Shown: one piece after another, positions 1 through 11,380 of the stretch
Position numbering within the stretch: the first letter of the stretch is position 1
Layout of the letters: the number at the start of each line of letters is the position of its first letter
Origin: Zerene cesonia
Lineage: Eukaryota > Arthropoda > Insecta > Lepidoptera > Pieridae
Reading direction: 5' to 3'
DNA length: 64,000 bases
NCBI RefSeq assembly: GCF_012273895.1
Contig: NC_052105.1
Location: forward strand, 3,038,001-3,102,000
Made by a program: the position numbers and the translations under genes
Notes under the pieces: generated by a model
The model's input: the letters and a program-made list of their open reading frames with translations, nothing else
What the model was told of the DNA's origin: nothing
Database searches by the model: none

Positions 1-83
1 CATTATGTCCTTATATGCAGTGTAAATAATAATTATTTGGTAACATAATATTGTGTTAGTCCCATCAAGATCCATCATAAAAC

Positions 84-414
84 CTTTTTTTTCTTTCTTT
101 TTTTTATGTCATAGCGGGCAACTGAGCTGGTGGTTCGCCTGATGGTAAGCGATCACCACCGCCCATGAACATTCGCAAAGGTAGTGCCTCTTCGAATGTG
201 CTGCCCGCTTTTATGGGATAAAGGAAAAGGAAAGGATTAAAGACTGGAAAGAAGGGATGCACTGGGATGGGTCAGGAAAAGGAAATGGGCCTCCGGCTCC
301 CCCACTCACCGTACGAAACACAGTGGCAAGCCACTATTTCACGCCGGTTTTCTGTGGGGGTGTGGTACTTCCCCGGTGCGAGCTGGCCCAATTCGTGCCG
401 AAGCGTGCTCGACT
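84..414 (-). repeat. ~320-bp dispersed element (GTGGGAGTCGAGC family), near full length
   Basis: Reverse copy of the family best seen at 53184-53501: it ends with the T-tract of the A-rich tail and ATGTCATAGCGGGCA, and starts GAGTCGAGCACGC. It has internal CTCCGGCTCCCCCACTCACC. The A-rich 3' end suggests retroposition; class not established. The 81-residue ORF at 257-502 lies mostly inside it and is not a gene. Confidence 0.75.
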
Positions 415-988
415 ACCACAATACAAACCACCTACCACCTACCTAACAAACCACCTACCTACCTATTTACAATGTTTCAGATTCCAATTTAACCAAACCT
501 AATTCCAATTTAATTTAGCAAAACTTAAAACACTTTATTCATTGTACGGAATTTTATATCCACATATATAGGGATTATTTTTATTGATGTATTGGTCACG
601 TAAGGTATAATCTCTGGATTTCCTATTTCAATTTACTTTCCTTCCCGTTTTTTGGAAAGATTATTCGTTCGGATATACCTTTTTTCCGAGTTATGAAAGC
701 AACGACATACTGATATTATTAAGATTTAGTTATATTATACTATATAGCTATACAAAATGAGTTTTAATTAAATACGGTCTTCGATAAAATCGGAAAGTTT
801 CGCAACTGTTTGTTCCTGGCGCACACAGCAATTTCAAGTGGATTAGACCACTATTTGATTAGTGGAACTTGCAACACAATTTCTCGAAGCAAAATTGAGT
901 TAAAGAAAGAATTTTCTCAACTTAACCGTTGCGTGTTTACAAATTTCTCTCGTAAATACTATAATAGATGATTTGTGGATTATCAAAC
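415..988. other. AT-rich DNA with a degenerate ACCT tract
   Basis: A short degenerate (ACCT/CCTA)n tract at 424-470 follows the element. The rest shows no exon, repeat or RNA signal I can support. Confidence 0.5.
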
Positions 989-1195
989 AAATCCCTACTA
1001 ATATTATAAATGTGAAAGTAACTCTGTTTTTGCCGATTTTGATTAAATTTGGTAGAAGGATAGTTAGAGACCCGAGAAGGATATTGTTCAGTTTTGATTG
1101 CAAAAATCCCACGAAAACGCGAACTATAAAGGTAAAATCCGGGACGCTCAATCTATTCCTCTGCTTATTTTGGAAATCGTATGCGAAAAGCTCGT
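989..1195 (+). repeat. Degenerate Helitron-like element
   Basis: Begins ATCCCTACTAATATTATAAATG, then the GAAAGTAACTCTG motif and a GAT..AAATTTGGT segment as in 34971-35329, and ends GCGAAAAGCTCGT, a mutated form of GCGAAAAGCTAGT. The middle has diverged. Two overlapping ORFs here are shadows. Confidence 0.55.
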
Positions 1196-1559
1196 ACACA
1201 ACATTATATTTTTATTTCACGACAACAATTAAACGTTGATATAAATAATAGGATTATTAAAAGAGGATTCTTAGGAAATAATATTTGTCTTGTAAATTTT
1301 GTGAATCAGTTTGTGAATTATCAGGATGACGACAACTTTTTAGGAGCAATATAATTAAACCAGAAAGTTTGGATCATGCGACCCGAGGGAATAGTTTCTA
1401 ACTCCGGTTAAAGTCAATATTAGAGGAATGTATAAACACCGGAAATAAATGTGACGCTAATGACCTATTCTTGTAACTGAAATACAATTACCCGATTATA
1501 TTTTTAATGATTTATATAATTGATTCACTTCGCTATCATACTTACACATTATAAGCTCC

Positions 1560-1860
1560 GTCTTTTTTGTTACAGAACTGGCAAAAGGGCTGATGATGGC
1601 GGTGTAAGGTATTCATCCACCCATAAACAACACCACCGCCATCAAAAACAATGGCAACACAACCGCAACCCATAAACAACGGCAACGTTAGGACTATTCA
1701 CTTATTTCGCCGGTCTTTCAGATATTTGAAGACATTTGTTTGACCACATCGTAAGCAGATGACAATGGCAAGTTGTTCCACAATTTAGTAGTCATCGGTA
1801 GAATATGCCACGAAAAGTGCACGGTTGTATAAGACCACTTCTTCAGGTAAAGCGAGTAGT
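1560..1860 (+). repeat. Possible degenerate LINE 3' relic with inverted repeat
   Basis: GC-richer tract with ACCCATAAACAAC twice and a 10-bp inverted repeat (1595-1604 with 1634-1643, GATGGCGGTG). It then carries a segment containing CACGAAAAGTGCACGGTTGT, like the common end of lepidopteran LINE-derived repeats. Family assignment is from memory of the motif only. Confidence 0.35.
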
Positions 1861-3248
1861 ATTTAATTTAAAAATGTTTATTTTTTTATCTGCTTGCTAT
1901 TTACTTTTATTAACCTTTTTGTTATATCAAAAATCTCGTAAGATGATATGAAAACTGACTTAAATACTTAAAATTAGTATGAAAGGGAATTTTCTTTATT
2001 TAATGTATGAAATAATAATTACTCTTGTATATAAATAATTGTTGTTACGGAAAAAGGGGTGATGATCTTATAGATATAACCCTCTATTAAGAATTCAGAA
2101 AAAACACAAGAGTTTAAGATTATCTGAAAGACAAAATATGTCATAATCACATAATATATTATTAATTTATTACGATAAATTGTCATGAGCTTAGCACAGT
2201 AATTAATAATCATCAAAATTAAAAGTGATTAATGAAAAAGAGGCTCGAGAGAGAATCAATGGAAGCGTTTTGAGAAAACGCTCGCAACTAATTGCATGTT
2301 TCTATTAATTTATATTAATAAATGGACCCTTTAATATTATTAAACCGTTGTTCGTCCCTGTAACGGTACATTGTTTTTATTAGGAATGATAAATAAAGGA
2401 CGCGTGCTCATATTGATCGATTGGTTATTGTTGTTACTTAATGGTAGTAAAGTAATGAATGTTCCCATAAACATCTGTAACAATTTGTCCCAAACGGTCT
2501 CTTGGGTGAAATCCCATATCCTTAGTGAGATATAGGCTAAACATATATCTACATTTCTTTCTCGTGTCGATTTGTCTTTATGGACAAGTCGGTGCTCCAT
2601 ATTTGTACCCTAAATCAGTTTAAATAAAGTGTGAATTAAATAAAGCTTTCTATATTCTTTATATATCTTTCTATAGCTTTCTATATTGTAAACATTTTTT
2701 TAATCAAATTGGCATTTATTGACAAATATTATTGAATAGATAATTGTCTTTACACCTTTTAATATGAATCTTACGATATATGTAGGAATTCATACAGCGT
2801 TTTATTTATAAAAGGATTCCCTTAAAATATATGTCGTATTACCATGCGGAAAATATATGAATAATATGTTATTATACTTAATGATAATAATGAAATGATA
2901 CTCATCAGCGTAATAAGGCCTCGTGTTTTCATTTCTTCGAATGTATATATTATATTAAATGGATATAACTGCAATTTCGAAAACGATATGATACAATAGC
3001 TTTTTACCGCAATTTTTATACGAGAAATCTTAGCTCCAATAGAATGCCAACAATTGTTTTTACTTTCAAGAGCTTTTGGACACATAAATGATTCTCGTTT
3101 GAAACACATATTGTCTACAAATTCAGGAGAAAAACATTAAATTCCACTTCCTCAGTAATGATTCCCATCTCCAAATTCCTATAAAATATTCATAAAGCAA
3201 AACTTCACATAGCATTAGAAGACTGGGAGAATAGAGTTGAAGCGCGAT
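1861..3248. other. AT-rich DNA, nothing supported
   Basis: Several ORFs of 65-95 codons are rich in Ile, Tyr and Phe and have no splice context. I see no gene or repeat. Confidence 0.5.
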
Positions 3249-3320
3249 CACAGATGGCTGAGAGGGTAGGCGTTGCCGCGGTTCGGCGAAATGTTCGGTT
3301 TCGAATCCTGCTTTTTTCTC
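3249..3320 (+). repeat. tRNA-derived SINE head (relic)
   Basis: A-box-like TGGCTGAGAGGGTAGGC and B-box-like GGTTTCGAATCC are spaced as in a tRNA, followed by a T-rich stretch. The flanks do not form an acceptor stem, so this is a SINE head or pseudo-tRNA, not a tRNA gene. Confidence 0.5.
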
Positions 3321-4353
3321 TTCTTTATACTCAGGATAGATTTGGTTTTGTTGAATAAATTGTTAGAGTTATAACAATCAAAAAACCACGAGATTTAAAT
3401 CCAACTCATATTTTAAACGCATAAGTTAGTAACAGCCAATATATAGCTGTTTTTTGTTGTTGTGATTTATCTTTGTTACTCTTTCACGTGAAATCTAATG
3501 ATATCAGTTTTAAACACTATTAAGAATGTTCTAATTATTGTATCTTTATTGGTTTCAATTTGTTTCGCCTTCATACAAACAAACAAAGTCCCCGTCTTTA
3601 TTAATTTAGACATTATGACATGTTAGACTTAGCCTTTCATAGACCTTCAACCCCTTGTCAGTTATTATGATATAACTTTGTTTCTAGTTTGGCCTACTGA
3701 AGAAACCTTATGCGTGATTTGACTTCACAATGTCGTAGGAATCTTGGATTATGTAGATTTATTGTTTACATAAATATCTGTACACATTGTTGGCACACAC
3801 AAATGAAGTAAGTGCCTTCACCTTATCGAAGCTTTTAGGCATAATTTAAAATGTATTTTGGCATCTCGAAGCACGCCATTCTAAATCCACAGGAAATGGG
3901 CCAACGTTATTTCTGCATGAACGCATACGTACAAGATTCGTTATATGGAATATACACGTTTTTTATTTTTCTTATATTTATGAATAAGAAAACTTTCATC
4001 TTTCATGGATATACAATAAACGGGAACGAATAAATACTATATTTCAGTATCTGATTTAATCTGTGTCTGATTGAGGCTTGACGAATTAACAAAAGCTTAA
4101 TATATATTGATTGTTAAAAACGGTCTATTTTTACAGTCATTCAATTGAAACTACGTGATCCAAATACGTATTTTACGCTTTCCATATTGGCAGCCCGCAT
4201 GACATTGTAAGCAGATTCAAAGATTCAAGAATGACGTATTTTTGTGACATTGTTTTAGATACATTTCATCACTGATATTATAATCGATTCAAATCCTAAA
4301 GATAACATTGTTTAGGTATATTTTGCATTGAACTTTTTTGTTTTTAATCTATA
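3321..4353. other. AT-rich DNA, nothing supported
   Basis: No exon-like, repeat-like or structured segment recognised. A 60-codon ORF at 3851-4033 has no coding signature. Confidence 0.5.
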
Positions 4354-4632
4354 TACTAGCTGTGACCTGCGGTTGAAACCGCGTAAGTCCGTATCCCGTA
4401 GGAATATCGGTCCATGTCCAGCTATCTACGAAGCAAAATAGTATTATTATTCACCAATAGATGTCAGGAAAAAAAAACACGAATATGACATTTTCTAAAA
4501 AAATTCCTAGCTAGATCGATTTATCGCCCCCGAAACCCCCTATATACTAAATTTCATGAAAATCGTTGGAGCCAATTCCGAGATTCCAATTATATATATA
4601 TATACAAGAATTGCTCGTTTAAAGGTATAAGA
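4354..4632 (-). repeat. Helitron-like non-autonomous element
   Basis: Starts (reverse) CTAGCTGTGACCTGCGGTTG and ends with CCAAT(TA)n then ACAAGAATTGCTCGTTTAAAGG. Related copies are at 8134-8466 and 57485-57756; all share TCCTAGCTAGATCGATTTAT and GCCCCCGAAACCCCC. The CTAG end beside a GC-rich short inverted repeat suggests a Helitron; an RTE-type SINE is the alternative. Confidence 0.65.
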
Positions 4633-4639
4633 TTTAAAA

Positions 4640-4846
4640 GAAAGTCGTGTTAGTTACACTATTTATAACTCAAGAATGGCTAAACCGATTAGTTGGTAAT
4701 TTAGTACAGAGATAGTTTTAGACCCGAGAAAGGACATAGGATAGTTTTTATCCCGGAAATCTAACGGGAAGGGGAACTTTGTTGGTAACCCCCCGAGTCT
4801 ATCTTACCCGTGACTACGCGAACAAAGCCGCGGGCGGAATGCTAGT
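4640..4846 (+). repeat. Degenerate Helitron-like element
   Basis: Contains GGCTAAACCGATTAGTTGG, GACCCGAGAAAGGACATAGG and the 3' end GCCGCGGGCGGAATGCTAGT, the same order as in 34971-35329. The 5' end is diverged and abuts the previous element tail to tail. Confidence 0.6.
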
Positions 4847-5277
4847 TGTAACATATACAGAGAAAAAAAAATCACTACACATTACTTTGTAGCTGATCTT
4901 ATCAGTCTCGCTTCACAAATAAAGCCTCTAAATAACATGTGTTGCTTTTTTCACGTTTTCTCCTTATTAGCATAGATATTATTGGAGTAAAATGAAGTGA
5001 AATATACGAATTAGTGGAGTTATATTCCCTCTTATAATTTTTCCATCTTATAACAGAATTGACTTGAAACAGTACGAAGACATTATGTAGTCTTTATACT
5101 CTTCATTTAAATATTTACGAACAATGGCATATCAAACATTATGTAAATGTCATTCAGAATAAACACCTGAATGATGTTTATAAAATTAATCACAATCTTA
5201 TAATCTTAAGGATTTTAGCTACATTACAAAAAAGTGCCAAATTATACATTTCCGATGGACCTAATTATACCGTTGTT
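4847..5277. other. AT-rich DNA, nothing supported
   Basis: No gene or repeat recognised. Confidence 0.45.
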
Positions 5278-5556
5278 TTCTTTTTTTATGTCATAGTCGG
5301 CAATGGTGCTGGTGGGTCGCCTGATGGTAAGCGCTACTACCGCCCATGAACATTTGGAGAGGCATTAGGTCAAGGCAGACCTGACACCTCTACGAATGGA
5401 TTGCCGACTTTAAATTGGAAATGAATTAGGAAAGGATTGGTGAGAAGAATAAAGGAAAGGTCTGGGAAGGGCAAGGAAAAGGTTGTGGGACTCCGGCTTC
5501 CCCACTGACCATACGAAACACAATAGCATACTATTATTTCATGCCGGTTATCTGAA
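5278..5556 (-). repeat. ~320-bp dispersed element, 5'-truncated
   Basis: Reverse copy with the T-tract/ATGTCATAG tail at 5278-5297 and CTCCGGCTTCCCCACTGACC in the middle. It ends after ATGCCGGTTATCTG, so the first ~80 bp of the family are missing. Confidence 0.7.
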
Positions 5557-5740
5557 ATGTTCTGTTATGTTCTGGATAATGCGTAGAATAAAAAAAATAA
5601 GTCAAGTGATAAACTGTGACAAGTTTAATGGGCAAACGCCCGTTTTAGTATTTTTTGGCTGTCTAGAGGTTAATATGTTATTGACATACATCCAGTAATT
5701 TTTATATAGCGGCAGATGAAAATATCTAAATATTATAATA

Positions 5741-6275
5741 GTAGGGGAGCCGAAGATGCTAATTGTGCATCTCGGAAACCTACTGGAATTAGCAGATTAT
5801 AGCAAGAAAAAAAGTCCAATGATGTTTTTAATTTTAGCAGTGGAGAAACGTTTTTTTTACTTATTTTTTTGTAAAAAAAACGACTCTATGGAAATACTCA
5901 AGTACGTTAGATTTTAACATTTTTTTTTTCTCTAGCATATCACTGAAATAAAATATACATTATTCTGACGATTTATGTGGCAAATTCGTGGCTATGAAGA
6001 AAGGGTAAAATTAAAAAAAAATATTACTTGAGCGCGTAAGATAAATATTAGGTAGTATGTTAGGGGTTAATTACGACATAAGCAGTTCAAATTTCGCTAA
6101 TCTGACGATTTGAGCGTAACCTTACAGAATTATCGATATTTTTTCATTTCCTGCGGCTCCAGTTAGCGCACCCACCAATATTAACTGCTCATACTTATCA
6201 ATAGGTAAGGTACCTTTCCTTATAAAAATCTGAAGCGCTCGAGTCAATCACAAATCCCCTATTGGGCTCCCCTAC
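5741..6275. mobile_element. 535-bp MITE with 11-bp terminal inverted repeats
   Basis: Ends GTAGGGGAGCC (5741-5751) and GGCTCCCCTAC (6265-6275) are perfect inverted repeats. Both flanks carry TATAATA (5734-5740 and 6276-6282), a 7-bp putative target duplication, though in low-complexity DNA. There is no transposase ORF inside; the interior is T/A-rich with a GACGATTT motif repeated in subterminal parts. A non-autonomous DNA transposon, perhaps hAT-like by duplication length. Confidence 0.72.
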
Positions 6276-6373
6276 TATAATAATAATAGTATTGACTGCT
6301 ATATAAAAAAGTAAAAATCTTCAGTTCAACCTTGAGTTCTTTTTCTTCTGATTTTATGAAATAACGTAACCCT

Positions 6374-6416
6374 AATTCGAATTGGGACTCGTACCCTACG
6401 AGTCCCAATTCGAATT
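6374..6416. repeat. 20-bp perfect inverted repeat, 3-nt spacer
   Basis: Arms 6374-6393 and 6397-6416 are exact reverse complements around CCC. Each arm contains CGAATTGGGACTCG. Not part of a recognised element. Confidence 0.8.
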
Positions 6417-6571
6417 CTGTGCACGATCAGGCACGATCGATTGACATATTAACGAAATAGTGTTCAGCTTTGCAGCTATACAGATGACAGTGCCACAGCG
6501 AAACACATTTCGATTGTAACTTAAGTTCTAATAAATAAATTGATACCTAGGGAAATAGTCACAATGTAACC

Positions 6572-6773
6572 ATCCTACTAATATTATAAATGCGAAAGTT
6601 TGTAAGGATGTGTGTGTGTTTGTTGCTCTTTCACGCAAGAACTGCTGAACCGATTGCAATGAAATTTGTAACGTAGATAGCTGGATAACTGGAATAACAT
6701 ATAGGCAACTTTTTATCCCAATATTCCTACGGAATACGTACTTACGCGGGTGGAGCCGCGGGGCGCAGCTAGT
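6572..6773 (+). repeat. Helitron-like element, apparently full length
   Basis: Starts ATCCTACTAATATTATAAA, has a (GT)n run, CTCTTTCACGCAAGAACTGC, CTGAACCGATTGCAATG and CTTTTTATCCCAATATTCC, and ends GGAGCCGCGGGGCGCAGCTAGT. The CTAGT end is preceded by a GC-rich hairpin. About 200 bp, no coding capacity. Confidence 0.7.
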
Positions 6774-7039
6774 ATATATAAAATTATATCAGATAATGGA
6801 TTCTTCAGTAATATTATATTTAAAAAGATTAAGGAACATGCCAGAGAATAACACTTATTCTTAAATCTTATATAATTCTAAAGAATTTGTGAGGATTATT
6901 CATAATAGGGAAGCTGGAATATACTTCAATGAAAGGAAAGAGGAAAGAAATATTACCATTATATTAAAGGCTCTTTCATAGTGTTGGCCAAGGTTTATAT
7001 GGTTTTATTCAAACATAATATAATATAACTTCTATATAT

Positions 7040-7173
7040 ATATATAAGGGGTTATATTCAAAAGTATTAATCCAATAATGAAAATTATTTCACTAACAGA
7101 AAGCTATACTATTAATTTTTGTTACAATCACTTTTTTCTAGGCATCCGGGCAAAGCCGGGGTAAGCGGCTAGT
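7040..7173 (+). repeat. Degenerate Helitron-like 3' end
   Basis: Only the last 35 bp are clear: CCGGGCAAAGCCGGGGTAAG followed by CGGCTAGT, a hairpin plus CTAGT terminus. The upstream part is diverged, so the start is uncertain. Confidence 0.45.
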
Positions 7174-8025
7174 ATACTATGATATGTATATTTATTTATT
7201 AAGGCATCACATTCATAATGTATAATATTTCCATACAATTTATTCCCATTACTTTGGTTTGTTTTTTTATGTATTTCGAATATCGTCTTACTGTTTCATA
7301 TTAAAATATATTATTTTACGCTACCTCATGTATACAATTTTATCACAATCCGTGTAATTTTCGTTTAATACGATACGATGCGGCAGTGAAAAAATGCCCT
7401 AACTTCGCTTCATGACACGCTCTGAACCATTGGTTTATCATATCACAACTAAAAAGCATAACCTACATGAAACAAACTTCTATTTGGAAGTAGGTAATTA
7501 TTATTGTATTAGGATAGGTATTGTTTTATTGTATTAGAATAGTCTTTTAAAGTATAGATACCGATGCGAAAGGCGTCATTGTCATCATAAAAGAATACCC
7601 AGAGAGAATCAAACAGGCGTAACAATAACCATAAACCGTATATTTATATGGGAATCTTTGCAATACAATTTCCAGGAACCTTTGAAGCCATTCATCAATC
7701 ATATCTTGATTGACCTGTAAATAAAAATACCATTGTTCCTATTTTATTATTCTTATTATCACTTACCATTTAACTTCGGCGAATAATATATGATAATGTT
7801 AAATTAGATGATAATATCTCATTCTTAAAAATGTTTTCCGTCGCCGTTCATATTGCTTAGGAGTTAAGATCTGTAATCAATACATAAGAAGCTTGAAATT
7901 AGGAGGTCATGATTTAACTATTATCATAACCTCATTATTGCATTTATTATTTTATAGCGTTAATAACAATTTATAAAAACATGAAAAAAATTAAAGAAAA
8001 TAAATAAAATTTAACATTAAGTAGG
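7174..8025. other. AT-rich DNA, nothing supported
   Basis: No exon, repeat or RNA feature recognised. Confidence 0.45.
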
Positions 8026-8097
8026 ATTACAACCCGTGCCTTTCGCTTAAAAACTTAGCCTTAAACTGCTAAGCTACCCACGACTCAACTTCACCAA
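8026..8097 (-). repeat. Diverged tRNA-derived SINE head
   Basis: On the minus strand, GGGTAGCTTAGCAGTTTAAGGC resembles an A-box region and CGGGTTGTAATCC a decayed B box. No intact acceptor stem, so not a tRNA gene. Confidence 0.4.
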
Positions 8098-8133
8098 TCA
8101 AATACCTTCTTCTACTTTGTGTTTTAATTTTTA

Positions 8134-8466
8134 ACTAGCACCTGGATGACCGAGCTTTGCTCGGTATTTTTTTTTTTTGTTTTTTATAAATTGTGTTTTA
8201 AAAACTTAATTATTCGCCAATAAATAGTATTATTATTCGCCAATAGATGTCAGGAAGAGTCATAATAAATTGGGACTACTCAAACGCCTCCTATTTGTTA
8301 AAAAAGTAAGTTTAAGTCGATAAAACACGAATATGACATTTTCTAAAAAAGATTCCTAGCTAGATCGATTTATTGCCCCCGAAACCCCCTATATACTAAA
8401 TTTCATGAAAATCGTTGGAGCCGATTCCGAGATTCCAATTTTTTTGCTCGTTTAAAGATGTAAGAT
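8134..8466 (-). repeat. Helitron-like element, related to 4354 and 57485 copies
   Basis: Shares TCCTAGCTAGATCGATTTAT, CCCCCGAAACCCCCTATA and GCTCGTTTAAAG with its relatives. It retains an inner segment (GAGTCATAATAAATTGGGAC) missing from the other two. The (TA)n of the relatives is replaced by a T run at 8440-8446. Confidence 0.62.
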
Positions 8467-9633
8467 TTTTTCAATTATTTCTATAATATTTAACAATTTC
8501 ATAGTATTCTAAAAGCTGACAATTGGCATAAACCTGCAATGTATAATCGAGAGAAAAGACCCAATGTCATATGAGCACTCTGCTTATAACCGCAGAACTA
8601 ATTGAGCTAGTTGTTAAACTATATTTTCATTAAATGTTGTATCCCCTTAGTCAATGTTTGCATCCCCAAAGCATACATAAAGTGACGACTTTATGCATAC
8701 ATGGCTTAGAGTAAATAAAACAAAATAATTACCCCTTGGTAGTTGACTTTTAATTTACTGAAACCAATTTTTAACTATGGATTTAAAATTATGAATTATA
8801 TTAAAATTAGTATGTATATAATCAGTATGTACTTAGAATTTATTTTAATTACAAAATAATCACCTGCTCGTTTACTTGCTTTTAACATAAAAGGGAGCAA
8901 AAAAATACTAGTATAACCCATGCTTTTTATATAATCACATTTATTTTTGTTGTTAACTGTAGTTTGTAGAGTTAGAATATCAGTATTTTAATACACCGTC
9001 AATATGTTCCTACTAGTAAAGGTCTCACAAACATCTATATTTAACATATCATATCCTATGCTTAATGTTTATCCACATATATTTGCATATCCCTTTAATA
9101 TCACAGTCCGCGAGCCGCTTGTTTGATTTAAATGTACTCCCTACCTACATTTCAATAGATTTTATCTGACAAAATATTTACGGAACAAAAAAATAATTTC
9201 AAATAAAATTCGTGTTTGTTCCCTCTCTTTTGCATCAAAAGAGAGGATTCCAATCTCAAACAATACAACCTATTTATTTTAGTATGCTATGAATTAATAT
9301 CAAGCTTCTCTTACACGTGGTCATAATAATAATTATTCGAGAACTTTCTCTGACTAAAAGGGGTTAATTTACTGAGGGTTACCTCAAGGGAACGTTATTG
9401 CATTCTATTTACTACAACGTTAAGGGCGTTTAGGCTGTGGTCTAGTAATATTAGATGGTGGTAATTTGTGTAATAATATAACATTTTTAGTTCTTACTAA
9501 GTCTCCGTTCAATCGTTCAATTTTAATGATTATTGAGTTATGTATTCGCAAAAGTATTTATCAACAAAAATTAATTTTAGCTAAATTTTAATATGCCAAT
9601 AACAACAACCATGCTTATTGGACTGAACATTTA
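8467..9633. other. AT-rich DNA with one small inverted repeat
   Basis: A 10-bp inverted repeat, CCTCTCTTTT at 9222-9231 with its complement at 9237-9246, is the only structure noticed. No gene or repeat family. Confidence 0.45.
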
Positions 9634-9800
9634 GTGTGGGAGTCGAGTTCGGAGAGTAGGGAAGCCGAAGGCCTGTACTCTATTCTTGTATTCTTCCTAG
9701 TATTTTCCTCGATTCCCCCAATCAATCCTTTCTTTATCAAGTAGCCAGTAAAGTAGGCAATGGGAAATGATGGTTGCTTACTATTAAGTGGCCAGCACCA
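9634..9800 (+). repeat. Highly degenerate ~320-bp element
   Basis: Begins GTGTGGGAGTCGAG and later has GGGAAGCCGAAGGCC and AATCAATCCTTTCTTTATC in family order, then a decayed TGATGGTTGCTTAC. Overlapping minus-strand ORFs of 137 and 84 codons at 9615-10177 partly cover it and are not supported as genes. Confidence 0.4.
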
Positions 9801-10389
9801 AGCAAAATGTATGCCAGATATAAATAGCACAGCGTGAATAAATGTGTATAAATGAAGTGAATGAACTCTAAACTCTCTAAGTTTTTTCCATAGTTCGGGG
9901 AAAATCTTTTGTATACAAGCTGCTACATTACATTCAGAATTCTTTTTAAATAAAGCATAAGGAACAACTGTGAAATATTTACAAACATCCAAAAGAAAAG
10001 GGTCAGAATCAACAAAGTAATTGTACAACGTTGAGCATCGTTATAAAATGTTTTTCCACTGCGTAAGCCGGGTTTAAATACAATAGAAATGGACTTGATG
10101 AAGATATAAAATGGATAAAAGAATGCTATTACAGCTGATAAGTTTAAATTGATACTCAAATGATATTGTTTCTTCAAATAGGCGTATTATTTTTTCAAAT
10201 AGGCCTATAAAGTTCAAACAGGTCTATTAGACCTAAAATAACAGTGTTTCAGTGTGGATTGCACCTTAAGGGCACTTTGTAATGACGCTTGGATCTCAAT
10301 TAGGATGACGTTATATGGACAGGATAAGGCGAGGATTCTAAATCGAGATATATGTATTTAAAAGGTCATATATATATATACATCAAATA
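9801..10389. other. AT-rich DNA with overlapping ORFs, no supported gene
   Basis: Two minus-strand ORFs overlap in different frames (9615-10028 and 9923-10177). One might be a frameshifted relic, but no motif allows a family call. Confidence 0.4.
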
Positions 10390-10580
10390 CATTGCTTCCT
10401 TTTCCTCACTCTTCCCAGTCCATTCTTTATTTACAGTCGTCAATTCTTCCTTTATTTATTTCCTCTTAAAAGCGGGCATCGCATTCGCAGAGCCACTAAC
10501 TCTGCGAATGTTCATGGCTGATGGTGATCGCTTACAATCGGGCGGACCATCAGATCAGCCACCCGCTATGTTATAAAAAA
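10390..10580 (+). repeat. ~320-bp dispersed element, 5'-truncated
   Basis: Starts in the C/T-rich middle (TTCCTTTTCCTCACTCTTCCC), continues with AAAGCGGGCATCGCATTCGC and TGGTGATCGCTTAC, and ends CCCGCTATGTTATAAAAAA. 5' truncation with an A-rich tail fits retroposition. Confidence 0.68.
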
Positions 10581-11190
10581 TACACACGTGCTTAAGTTAC
10601 ATCATGTGGCGTAAAGTGTACTTTACATGCGATGATGAAGATAAATTTTACTTACTTTAACTTTTATATTCTGGTACTTCTGGTAAACCCCAAAACCCTG
10701 AACTAAATAAATGAGTTAATGAATTGTATTATTTGCAAGAGCTAATTACAACTCAATGTTCTTATAGCATTTGTTACCAGTAATCTCTTCCAAAGCATTA
10801 ATTAGTACTAAATACTTGTATTTTATACAAGTCATCGCTTACGTCATTTACCAAGTGCCTTTTCTTTTTGGGATGTTAAACACTTGACCCTTTCTAGTTC
10901 TCTCAGAGTACATAAAAACAATGTTGGGTAATCAACCCAGTTATAGAACAGATTTATTAGTCTATGTCATCTTCACAAGTGAACTATCAAAACATAGGAA
11001 ATTCCGGTTAAAAAAGTACATGAAATCATTCAAGGTCGAATACTGTAGTAGATGAGTAGATATTTTTTTCGGTTATAGTTCGGTGCATTAAAATGGAACA
11101 GGTTAGCGCTCTGATGCGCGCTACGTACCTACGCGTTCTGGTTTGGCAAAGTCATATATTATCTAATTAATTTTTTTTTTAAGAAATAGT
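10581..11190. other. AT-rich DNA, nothing supported
   Basis: No gene or repeat recognised. Confidence 0.45.
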
Positions 11191-11380
11191 CATCATCAGC
11201 CCATATATGTTCGCACTGCTGGGACACAGGAATCCTATGTGGGTTCAGGCCATAATCCGCCACGCTGGCCAAGTGCGTTGGCAGATGTCACATGTCGTCG
11301 TACTTTTGATTTTTGGACATGTCGGTTTCCTAACGATGTTTCCTTCACCGTTTTAAGCAGTGGTGATGTTATCAATGTGC
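11191..11380 (-). repeat. tRNA-derived SINE with (TGA)n tail, 5'-truncated
   Basis: Reverse copy from CATCATCAGCCCATATATG to TTATCAATGTGC; lacks the tRNA-like head. Shares CATAATCCGCCACGCTGG and CACATGTCGTCG with the full copies. The overlapping 103-codon ORF is a shadow. Confidence 0.75.

Noticed and set aside
3249..3320. Possible tRNA gene
   Set aside because: B box is good, but the 5' and 3' ends do not pair as an acceptor stem and the anticodon arm is not clear.
9615..10177. Minus-strand ORFs of 137 and 84 codons
   Set aside because: They overlap in different frames, partly cover a decayed 320-bp element, carry no recognisable motif and have no splice context. A frameshifted relic is possible but unsupported.
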